Part shown: in pieces, positions 56,551-63,295 of the stretch
Layout of the letters: each line of letters begins with the position of its first letter
Numbering within the stretch: position 1 is the stretch's first letter
NCBI GenBank assembly: GCA_006738865.1
Contig: AP019701.1
Location: 1,050,001 to 1,114,000 of the forward strand
Reading direction: 5' to 3'
DNA length: 64,000 nucleotides
DNA from: Allostella sp. ATCC 35155
Lineage (GTDB): Bacteria; Pseudomonadota; Alphaproteobacteria; ATCC43930; Allostellaceae
Made by a program: the position numbers and the translations under genes
The notes under the pieces: model-generated
The model's database searches: none
What the model was told of the DNA's origin: nothing
Seen by the model: only the letters and a program-made list of their open reading frames with translations

Positions 56551-57464
56551 CACGCGAACTCCATGCCGTCCTCCGCGACCTCCCATCCGGCGTCCGCGAC
56601 CGCGATGCGCTCGGGCGAGCCGGCGACCAGCAACGGGTTGGTGTTGTTGAGGTGGATGAAGACCCGCCGACCGAGGGGCACGTCGCGCCATGCCGCGAGC
56701 GCCCCGTCCGGGCCGGAGATCGGCAGATGGCCCATCCGGCGCCCGGTCTTCGTTCCGACCCCCGCGGCCCGAAGCTCGTCGTCCCGCCAGAGCGTGCCGT
56801 CGAAGAGCAGCAGGTCGCAGCCTGCGACCGCGGCGCGGAGCGCCGCGGTGACGGCGGCGCAGGCGGGGACGTAGGCGACGCGCCTTCCGCCAGCGCTCAG
56901 CAGGAGCGCAGTTCCCTCCGCCGCCAGGGTCTCGGCTCCGCGCTCCATCCAGAGGGGGACCTTGGCCGGCACGGGAAGCGGCGTAACCTCGACGTCCGCG
57001 AGGTGATGCGGCGCGCCGGCGCGCAGGCGCTCGAAGCGCACGATTTCGGGATCGAGCACGCCGAAGGCGGGGTTTGCGGCGATCTGGTCCAGCACCGGGC
57101 CCTCTGCCGCGACCGTCAGCGGCTGCCGCTCGCGCAATGTCAGCAGCCCGGCGAGATGATCGATGTCGGCGTTGGTGACGACGACATGGCCGATAGGGCT
57201 CGCCCGCCCGTCCCCGCCTGACCCGTCACCGCCTGACGCGTCACCGCGCGGCCAGAGCGGCGGGTTGTCGAGGATCTGCTGGCGCAGATCGGGCGAAGCG
57301 TTGAGGAGCACCCAACGCTCGCCATCGGCCGAGACCGCAGCCGAGCATTGGGTGCGCCATGGAACCCGTGGATCGCGGGCCCAGGCGAGGCGGCAGACCT
57401 CGCAGCGGCAGTTCCACTGCGGCGAGCCGCCCCCCGCGGCGCTGCCGAGGATCCGGACCCGCAA
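56547..57464 (-). CDS. pqqB: PQQ biosynthesis metallo-hydrolase-like protein
   Basis: A 305-residue PqqB of the metallo-beta-lactamase fold, proposed to oxidise the crosslinked tyrosine before PqqC acts. The N terminus RVRILGSAAGGGSPQWNCRC, EVCRLAW carries the Cys pair. NADIDHLAGLLTL (metal-site DH) and FIHLNNTNPLL are typical of the family. A Gly/Asp-rich loop (ASGGDGSGGDGRAS near residue 80) arises from a 15-bp DNA duplication. The start is a TTG at 57464, 6 bp after pqqA; it is chosen because the conserved protein begins there and no ATG is nearby. Confidence 0.94.
   Translation of the reverse strand: MRVRILGSAAGGGSPQWNCRCEVCRLAWARDPRVPWRTQCSAAVSADGERWVLLNASPDLRQQILDNPPLWPRGDASGGDGSGGDGRASPIGHVVVTNADIDHLAGLLTLRERQPLTVAAEGPVLDQIAANPAFGVLDPEIVRFERLRAGAPHHLADVEVTPLPVPAKVPLWMERGAETLAAEGTALLLSAGGRRVAYVPACAAVTAALRAAVAGCDLLLFDGTLWRDDELRAAGVGTKTGRRMGHLPISGPDGALAAWRDVPLGRRVFIHLNNTNPLLVAGSPERIAVADAGWEVAEDGMEFAW
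57214..57243. repeat. 15-bp tandem duplication inside pqqB
   Basis: Two adjacent copies of CCGCCTGACcCGTCA (14 of 15 identical) encode the Asp/Gly-rich loop of PqqB. The reading frame is kept because the unit is five codons. Confidence 0.7.
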
Positions 57465-57470
57465 CGGGCA

Positions 57471-57560
57471 CTACAGCTCGGCCGAGGCGTAGGCGTTGAT
57501 CTCCAGGCCGACCGGGACGATCCGCAGGGTCGGCTTCTTCCAGCGCTTGAGAATGGTCAT
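57471..57560 (-). CDS. pqqA: PQQ precursor peptide
   Basis: A 29-residue ribosomal precursor of PQQ. The substrate core is Glu20 and Tyr24 in VGLEINAYASAEL, the required E-x3-Y, which PqqE crosslinks. The N-terminal leader is basic (MTILKRWKKPTLRIV) and longer than the 22-24-residue PqqA of many organisms. GGGAG lies upstream of the ATG at 57560. It is the first gene of the pqq operon, and its stop is 6 bp before pqqB. Confidence 0.95.
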   Translation of the reverse strand: MTILKRWKKPTLRIVPVGLEINAYASAEL

Positions 57561-57619
57561 GGTGTGCTCCCGTCTCGCAGTCGGTGGGTAATGGCCCAAC
57601 GGTCCGGGAAGCCGGTTGG

Positions 57620-57635
57620 TTGCGTGCCGACGCAA
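57620..57635. promoter_or_regulatory. Inverted repeat in the pqqA-vapB divergent region
   Basis: TTGCGT, four bases, ACGCAA, 60 bp upstream of the pqqA ATG. It is a candidate operator; no -35/-10 pair is clear around it. The rest of 57561-57704 shows nothing else. Confidence 0.25.
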
Positions 57636-57704
57636 GCGGGCGCCGCCGGAACCGGAGCGGCTGCTTCTGATCTACGCCATTGCAGCAGCGGGGCGGAGCC
57701 TCTA

Positions 57705-57723
57705 TCTAGAATTTATGTCTAGA
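57705..57723 (+). promoter_or_regulatory. Probable VapB operator: two TCTAGA sites
   Basis: TCTAGA-N7-TCTAGA in a short AT-rich patch directly before the vapB Shine-Dalgarno sequence. Paired palindromes at this position are typical of toxin-antitoxin autoregulation; assignment is by position. Confidence 0.45.
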
Positions 57724-57734
57724 AGGAGGCCGGC

Positions 57735-58007
57735 GTGGCCTTGAGCATCAAGACCGAGGAGGCGGACCGGCTGGCGCGGGAGCTGTCCCGCCTGACCGGG
57801 GAAACCATGACGGACGCCATCACGCAAGCCATGCGCGAGCGGCTGGAACGGCTGCGCGCCGAGCAGGAGGCGCAGGGCGATTATGTCTCGCGGATGAAGG
57901 CTTTCGTGCGCGAGCGCGCCAGCCGCTATGACCGTCGCCCGGTCACGCAGCAGGAATGGGACGAGGCAGTCGGTGACACGCCTGCGGAGCTTGGCTTGGC
58001 CCGATGA
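57735..58007 (+). CDS. vapB: VapB-type antitoxin
   Basis: A 90-residue antitoxin of the Rv0623-like transcription-factor family. The N-terminal [40 protein letters not shown] is the ribbon-helix-helix DNA-binding dimer region. The C-terminal 40 residues ([19 protein letters not shown]) wrap the toxin. The GTG start at 57735 has AGAAGGAGG seven bases upstream. The stop overlaps the vapC ATG (ATGA). It probably represses its own operon by binding the adjacent TCTAGA pair. Confidence 0.88.
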   Translation: MALSIKTEEADRLARELSRLTGETMTDAITQAMRERLERLRAEQEAQGDYVSRMKAFVRERASRYDRRPVTQQEWDEAVGDTPAELGLAR

Positions 58008-58417
58008 TGGTCGTCGATGCGTCCGCCATCGTCGCGATCCTGTTCGAGGAAGCCGAAGCGCCCGACTGCATGGCCGCTCTCGAGGCAGCCGCTGCACGGC
58101 TCATGTCCGGCGTGAACTATGTCGAGGCCGGCACGGTCATGGCGGGCAGGATCCGGGCTGGGGACCGGCACCAGGCAATCGCCGATCTGGATGCGTTCCT
58201 GAGCGAGTTCCGCATCTCGATCGCTCCGACCGATGAGAATTTGGCGCGCGCAGCCATGCGGGCGCGGCTGGACTACGGCAAGGGATTCGGCAAAAGGGGC
58301 GGCCTGAACTTCGGAGACTGCTTCGCCTATGCCCTCGCCAAGCGGCATTCGGCGCCGCTGCTGTATGTCGGAGACGAATTCGCGCTGACCGACGTTCAGT
58401 CCGCGTTGTCGCGGTAG
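58004..58417 (+). CDS. vapC: VapC PIN-domain ribonuclease toxin
   Basis: A 137-residue PIN-domain endoribonuclease. The acidic metal-site residues are in [15 protein letters not shown] (Asp near 5), [10 protein letters not shown] (Glu near 42), [14 protein letters not shown] (Asp near 104) and [11 protein letters not shown]. The VapC layout and length are standard. Translation is coupled to vapB. Targets of VapC toxins are usually tRNA or 23S rRNA; the target here is unknown. The pair lies in a spacer between pqqA and a metabolic operon. Confidence 0.9.
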   Translation: MMVVDASAIVAILFEEAEAPDCMAALEAAAARLMSGVNYVEAGTVMAGRIRAGDRHQAIADLDAFLSEFRISIAPTDENLARAAMRARLDYGKGFGKRGGLNFGDCFAYALAKRHSAPLLYVGDEFALTDVQSALSR

Positions 58418-58560
58418 CGGATCGCGGCGGCCGCATTCCACCGGATATCGTTATCGGACGCCGCCCAGCGCCTTGATCCCGCCGGCCCCGCATGTTCGAC
58501 TGCGCCTGGGGGTTCCGGACGCTTGCCGTCGCCGGACTTGCCGGTGACGAGGCCGAAGCG

Positions 58561-59610
58561 ATGACTGCGCCGTCTGCGATCTTCGATGTCATGACCATTC
58601 GCGCGCCCGCGGTGGCGCCGGAACTGGCCCGCGACGTGGCGCGACGGCTGTGGGGCATCGACGGCGACCTCCGCCCCCTGACGGGCGAGCGCGATGCCAA
58701 CTTCCGGCTGCGCGCGGCCGATGGCCGGCAATATGTCCTGAAGTTCGCCAATCCCGCCGAGGATGCGGGCTTCCGCGACATGCAGGTCGCGGCCCTGCGC
58801 CATATCGCCCGCCGCGCCCCGGACCTGCCCGTGCCGCGCGTGGTCGCGCTGCCGGACGGCGGCGTCGAGGCCCCCGTCGCGCTGGCGTCGGGCGAGACCT
58901 GCCATGTCCGGCTGCTCAGCTGGATCGACGGCCTGCCGGTCGGGCTGTCCCGCCGCAGCGCCGCCCAGCGCGCCGCCGCGGGCGAGATCCTCGGGCGCCT
59001 GCAGGACGCCCTTTCCGGCTTTTCGCACCCGGCATCCCCGCCGCCGATCGTCTGGGATCTGGCGCATTCGCTGGCAATGCGCGAGGTCGCCGAGGTGCTG
59101 CCACCGGCCGTGCGGGAGGCACTGCTGCCGATCCTCGACGATTTCGAGGCGGAGGTGACGCCGATCCAGCCACAGTTGCGCCGGCAGGTCGTGCACAACG
59201 ACTTCAACCACGCCAACATCCTGGTCGACCCGAACGACCATGCCCGGATCGCCGGGGTGATCGATTTCGGCGACATGGCGGAGACGGCGGTCGTGTTCGA
59301 CGCGGCGATCGCCGCGCACTCCCAGAACGGCAAGGACATGCCGATCGCCGAGGCGGCCGGGCACATGCTGCGGCGCTATCATGGCGAATGGCCGCTGCTG
59401 CCGGAGGAGATCGCGATCCTGCCGCTCCTGATGGCGACGCGTGCCATCATGAGCGTGACGCTCGCCTGCTATCATCACCACGCGCAGCCCGACAACGACC
59501 ACTATGCGGCGGCGATGAGCCGGATCTCCGACCGGCTGGCGTTCGTGGCCGAGCTGCGCGATCCCGCCACCGCCCGCTGCCTGCGCCGCGCCTGCGGCGC
59601 CCCGTCCTGA
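58561..59610 (+). CDS. APH-family phosphotransferase (hydroxylysine kinase-like)
   Basis: A 349-residue kinase of the choline/aminoglycoside phosphotransferase superfamily. Marks are LTGERDANFRLRAADGRQYV, LKFANPAED (ATP Lys), QLRRQVVHNDFNHANILVDP (catalytic HxDxxxxN) and AGVIDFGDMAETAVVFDAAI (metal DFG-like). The C-terminal helical region is complete. The order before a class III aminotransferase-family gene matches kinase/phospholyase pairs of the hydroxylysine kinase and AGXT2L families, some of which are fused proteins. The start is uncertain: 58561 is chosen, while 58492 and 58591 are possible. Phosphorylation of an amino alcohol is inferred. Confidence 0.82.
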   Translation: MTAPSAIFDVMTIRAPAVAPELARDVARRLWGIDGDLRPLTGERDANFRLRAADGRQYVLKFANPAEDAGFRDMQVAALRHIARRAPDLPVPRVVALPDGGVEAPVALASGETCHVRLLSWIDGLPVGLSRRSAAQRAAAGEILGRLQDALSGFSHPASPPPIVWDLAHSLAMREVAEVLPPAVREALLPILDDFEAEVTPIQPQLRRQVVHNDFNHANILVDPNDHARIAGVIDFGDMAETAVVFDAAIAAHSQNGKDMPIAEAAGHMLRRYHGEWPLLPEEIAILPLLMATRAIMSVTLACYHHHAQPDNDHYAAAMSRISDRLAFVAELRDPATARCLRRACGAPS

Positions 59611-59632
59611 CCTCTACGAGGAGCGCTGCCCG

Positions 59633-60925
59633 ATGATCGCCGAACTGCTGGCCCGCCGCGATCGCGTGCTGGGGGCGGGAGCCCCACTGTTCTACACGAC
59701 GCCCGTCCACCTCGTGCGCGGCGAGGGGGTCCATCTCTACGACCCCGACGGCCGCCGCTACGTCGACATGTACAACAACGTGCCGTGCGTCGGGCACGGC
59801 AACCCCTACGTCGCCGAGGCGATGGCGCGCCAGCAGGGCACGCTCAACGTCCATAGCCGCTACCTCCACGAAGGCATCCTGGAGTTCGCCGAACGTCTGG
59901 TCGGGCTGCATCCCAGCCTGCCCGAGCGGCCCGACATCGAGAGCGTGATCGTCAGCTGCTCCGGCACGGAGGCGATCGAGGTGGCGCTGCGCATGGCCCG
60001 GCTGGCGACGGGCCGCCAGGGCATCGTCTGCACGAACGCGACCTACCACGGCAACAGCGAGGCGGTGGGCAAGCTGACCCGCCTGCCGGTCGGGCAGAAC
60101 TCCAGCCCGGACGTCCGGTCCTTCGCCTTCCCCGAGACCTATCGCCCGATCGTTCCGGGCGCGAGCGAGGCCGAGCTCTGCGAGGCCTATCTGGAGCAGC
60201 TCGAGGAGGCGATCCGCGGGCTGCAGAACAGTCCCGAGGGGTTCGCGGGCCTCATTCTCTGCTCGATCCTGGCGAACGAGGGACTGCCGGACATTCCGGC
60301 CGGCTTCATGGCCCGGGCCGCCGCCATGGCCCGCGCGGCCGGCGGCCTCGTCATCGCCGACGAGGTGCAGGCCGGCTATTGCCGGGCGGGAACCTGGTGG
60401 GGCTACTCGGTCACCGGCTACACGCCCGACATCGTCGTGACCGGCAAGCCGATGGGCAACGGCCTGCCGCTGGCCGCGACGGCGGCGAGCAAGAAGCTGG
60501 TCGACGGCTTCCGCGCCGGCACGCGCTACTTCAACACCTTCGCCTCCAGCCCGCTGCAGGCCGCGGTCGGCCTTGCCGTGATCGACTATATCGAGCGCGA
60601 GAAGCTGGCCGACAGCGTGGCGGAGGTCGGCACCTACCTGAAGTCGGCGCTGCAGGCGCGGGCGGCCGGCCACGGCTTCGTCGGCGACGTGCGCGGCGTC
60701 GGCCTCTTCCTCGGCGTCGAGATCGTCAAGGAGGACGGAGCGAAGACGCCGGACCCCGAACGCGCGGTCGCGATCGTCGACGCCCTCAAGGACCATGGCT
60801 TCCTCACCAGCAATGCCGGCGCCTTCCGCAACGTGCTGAAGTTCCGCCCGCCGCTGGTGTTCCGCCGGGAGCATGCGGACGCCTTCCTCGCGGCCTACGA
60901 CGCGGTGCTCGCCGCCCAGCACTGA
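59633..60925 (+). CDS. Class III aminotransferase-family PLP enzyme (AGXT2L phospholyase-like)
   Basis: A 430-residue PLP enzyme. FYTTPVHLVRGEGVHLYDPD, GRRYVDMYNNVPCVGHGNPY and TLNVHSRYLHEGILEFAERL are characteristic of the AGXT2L branch. SCSGTEAIEVALRMARLATG binds the PLP phosphate, VIADEVQAGYCRAG holds the ring-nitrogen Asp, and the Schiff-base Lys is in IVVTGKPMGNGLPL. In animals AGXT2L enzymes are phospholyases acting on phosphoethanolamine or phosphohydroxylysine (family knowledge). The kinase upstream would make such a substrate. ATG 59633 follows GGAGCG. True transamination remains possible. Confidence 0.85.
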   Translation: MIAELLARRDRVLGAGAPLFYTTPVHLVRGEGVHLYDPDGRRYVDMYNNVPCVGHGNPYVAEAMARQQGTLNVHSRYLHEGILEFAERLVGLHPSLPERPDIESVIVSCSGTEAIEVALRMARLATGRQGIVCTNATYHGNSEAVGKLTRLPVGQNSSPDVRSFAFPETYRPIVPGASEAELCEAYLEQLEEAIRGLQNSPEGFAGLILCSILANEGLPDIPAGFMARAAAMARAAGGLVIADEVQAGYCRAGTWWGYSVTGYTPDIVVTGKPMGNGLPLAATAASKKLVDGFRAGTRYFNTFASSPLQAAVGLAVIDYIEREKLADSVAEVGTYLKSALQARAAGHGFVGDVRGVGLFLGVEIVKEDGAKTPDPERAVAIVDALKDHGFLTSNAGAFRNVLKFRPPLVFRREHADAFLAAYDAVLAAQH

Positions 60926-60970
60926 GACATCTTGTCCACCCTGCAACGGCCGCCGGCACAGGGCGCGCCG

Positions 60971-60999
60971 TTGCAGGCACATCCGGCCTTGTCTATATG
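60971..60999 (+). promoter_or_regulatory. Sigma-70-type promoter of the gbsR-cydDC operon
   Basis: TTGCAG (60971-60976), 17 bases, TATATG (60994-60999) on the plus strand, with the 18-bp palindrome directly downstream over the expected transcription start. Confidence 0.55.
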
Positions 61000-61001
61000 G
61001 A

Positions 61002-61019
61002 TTTCAGAATTTTCTGAAA
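61002..61019. promoter_or_regulatory. Palindromic operator, probably for the GbsR/MarR regulator
   Basis: TTTCAGAATTTTCTGAAA is a perfect 18-bp inverted repeat lying three bases after the -10 hexamer and 15 bp before the regulator ATG. The AT-rich composition stands out. The position predicts repression by steric block. Confidence 0.65.
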
Positions 61020-61034
61020 CTTCAGACGAGACCG

Positions 61035-61613
61035 ATGAACCTTCCCCCGCTCACCCAGTCCTTCGTGCTGCATTTCGGCGAGATGGGCAGCCGCTGGGGG
61101 ATCAACCGCACCGTCGGTCAGATCTACGCGCTGCTCTACGTCTCGGAGGCGCCCTTGTGCGCCGACCAGATCGTCGAGGCGCTCGGCATCTCCCGCTCGA
61201 ACGTGTCGATGAGCCTGCGCGAGCTGCAGGCCTGGAACCTGGTGCTGCTGCGCCACCTGCCGGACGACCGGCGCGACTTCTTCACCACGCCGGACGATGT
61301 CTGGCAGATCCTGCGGACGCTGGCCGAGGAGCGCAAGAAGCGCGAGATCGACCCGACGCTGTCGGTCCTGCGCGAGATCCTGATGCAGGAGCCGGACAGC
61401 CCCGAGGAGCGCTTCGGCCAGGAGCGCATGGCCGAGATGCACGCGCTGATCGAGCGGCTCACCACCTGGTACGACGACGTGAAGCAGCTCGATACCGGTC
61501 GGCTGGCGCTGCTGCTCGGGCTCGGCGCCGGCATCACCCGGCTGCTGGACGCCAAGGATCGGATCGTCGGCCTCGGGCGTCGCAAGCCGGGTAGCGGGGA
61601 GGGGAGGCGATGA
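61035..61613 (+). CDS. GbsR/MarR-family winged-helix regulator
   Basis: A 192-residue transcription factor of the GbsR branch. Marks are QSFVLHFGEMGSRWGINRTV, GQIYALLYVSEAPLCADQIV, the recognition helix EALGISRSNVSMSLRELQAW and the wing NLVLLRHLPDDRRDFFTTP. A long C-terminal dimerisation region follows (ERMAEMHALIERLTTWYDDV). It probably represses its own operon by binding the adjacent palindrome. The stop overlaps cydD (ATGA), so regulator and transporter are made together. The signal is unknown; bacterial members near oxidase genes often respond to redox or respiratory state (inference). Confidence 0.88.
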   Translation: MNLPPLTQSFVLHFGEMGSRWGINRTVGQIYALLYVSEAPLCADQIVEALGISRSNVSMSLRELQAWNLVLLRHLPDDRRDFFTTPDDVWQILRTLAEERKKREIDPTLSVLREILMQEPDSPEERFGQERMAEMHALIERLTTWYDDVKQLDTGRLALLLGLGAGITRLLDAKDRIVGLGRRKPGSGEGRR

Positions 61614-63295
61614 CGGGCGAGGCCGACCCGCGGCGGTCAAGGCGCGGCCGCGCCGCGAGCCACGTCGGAATCGGTCCGATCCTCCAGGCCGTGGCCGCCC
61701 TCCTGTGGATTCCCCAGGCCGGCTTCCTGGCCGCTGCCGTCGGTGCCATTGCGGACGGTGCGTCTGCGGCTGGTATCCTTCCCCACGCGGCCGGTGTCCT
61801 GGCAATCGGCATGCTGCGCACCGGCCTGGATGCGCTCGGCGGGCGGATGACGTTCCGGCAGGCGCGGGCCGCCCTGACGGACCTGCGCGCGGCGGCGGCC
61901 CGGGCGCTCGCCGGCCGCTCTCCGATCGATGCCGGGCGGCCGGCATCGGGCTCTGCCGCCAGCACGCTCGCCGAACAGGCCGAGGCGGTGGTGCCGTACC
62001 TCGCCCGGTTCCGCCCGGCGCGCCTGCGCGCGACCGCCGTTCCGGCGGCGATCCTGCTCGCGGTCGCCGTCTGGTCCTGGGCGGCTGCGCTCGTCCTGCT
62101 GTTCGCAGCGCCCCTCATCCCGATCTTCATGGCGCTGATCGGCTGGCGCGCCGAGGCCGCGAGCCGCGCCCAGCTCGCCGGCATGGCCGGCATGAACGCC
62201 TTCCTCCTCGACCGGCTGCGTGGGCTCGCGACCATTCGCGCGCTGGGTGCCGTCGACCGCACGACCGAGCGCCTGCGGCACGCGGCGGAGGATTTCCGCC
62301 GCCGCTCGATGGCCGTGCTGCGCATCGCATTTCTCTCGTCCGCCGTGCTCGAGCTCTTCGCCGCGCTCGGCGTCGCCATGGTCGCGGTCTATGTCGGATT
62401 CCACCTGCTGGGCCAGCTCGGATTCGGCACCTGGGGCGGCCGGCTGACCCTGGCCGAAGGCCTCTTCGTGCTGCTGCTCGCCCCGGCCTTCTTCGAGCCG
62501 CTGCGCGATCTCGCCGCGGCCTGGCACGACCGTGCGGCCGGCGAGGCCGCGATCGCCGCCCTCGACCGGCTGGCCGAGACCGGCAAAGGGCTGCCGGGCG
62601 GGCCGGAAGCGGAGTCGATCGCGCCGCGTCTGCCGGCGCCCGCGGTCGCGATCGAGGGGCTGCGCTTCCGGCACGGACCGGACTCGCCGTGGGTGTTCGA
62701 CGGTTTCGCGCTGCATGTCGCCCCGGGCGAGCGCGTGGCGCTGCTGGCGCCGAGCGGCTGCGGCAAGTCGACCCTGCTCGCGCTGCTGGCCGGCCTGGTA
62801 GAGCCCGAGGCGGGCACGATCCGGATCGGGGGCGAGCGTCTGTCGGCCGGCAGCGCGGCCCGGCTGCGCCGGGGCATGGCGTGGATCGGCCAGCGCCCGC
62901 ACATCTTCGCCGGCACCCTCGCCGACAATGTCGCGCTCGGCCGGCCCGGCCTCGATCGCGCAACGGTCGACGTGGCCCTGCACGCAGCCGGTCTCGCCGA
63001 GGTGGCCGCCGGCCGTGGCACGGCGCCGATCGGCGAGGGCGGATCGGGCCTTTCGGGCGGCGAGGCCTCGCGCCTCGCGCTCGCCCGCGTCGCCGCCGCG
63101 CCGGAGGCGGGGCTGATCCTCGCCGACGAGCCGACCGCCCATCTCGACGGGCCGACGGCGCGCGACATCGCCGCCGCCCTGCTGATGATCGCCCGCGGCC
63201 GCACCCTGGTCGTCGCGACCCACGATCCGGTGCTTGCGGCCCGCATGGACCGGATCGTGCGGCTGGCGCCCACGGCCGAGCGGGTGGCGGCATGA
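61610..63295 (+). CDS. cydD: Thiol reductant ABC exporter subunit CydD
   Basis: A 561-residue half-transporter of the CydDC exporter, which moves glutathione/cysteine to the periplasm and is required for cytochrome bd assembly. The membrane domain spans about residues 20-320 with six TMs (ILQAVAALLWIPQAGFLAAA, AAILLAVAVWSWAAALVLLF) and the CydD-typical DRLRGLATIRALGAVDRTTE. The NBD has Walker A LLAPSGCGKSTLLALLAG near residue 380, Q-loop WIGQRPHIFAG, signature GSGLSGGEASRLALARV near 478, Walker B LILADEPTAHLD near 502 and the H-loop VVATHDP. It starts in an ATGA overlap with gbsR. Confidence 0.93.
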   Translation: MTGEADPRRSRRGRAASHVGIGPILQAVAALLWIPQAGFLAAAVGAIADGASAAGILPHAAGVLAIGMLRTGLDALGGRMTFRQARAALTDLRAAAARALAGRSPIDAGRPASGSAASTLAEQAEAVVPYLARFRPARLRATAVPAAILLAVAVWSWAAALVLLFAAPLIPIFMALIGWRAEAASRAQLAGMAGMNAFLLDRLRGLATIRALGAVDRTTERLRHAAEDFRRRSMAVLRIAFLSSAVLELFAALGVAMVAVYVGFHLLGQLGFGTWGGRLTLAEGLFVLLLAPAFFEPLRDLAAAWHDRAAGEAAIAALDRLAETGKGLPGGPEAESIAPRLPAPAVAIEGLRFRHGPDSPWVFDGFALHVAPGERVALLAPSGCGKSTLLALLAGLVEPEAGTIRIGGERLSAGSAARLRRGMAWIGQRPHIFAGTLADNVALGRPGLDRATVDVALHAAGLAEVAAGRGTAPIGEGGSGLSGGEASRLALARVAAAPEAGLILADEPTAHLDGPTARDIAAALLMIARGRTLVVATHDPVLAARMDRIVRLAPTAERVAA

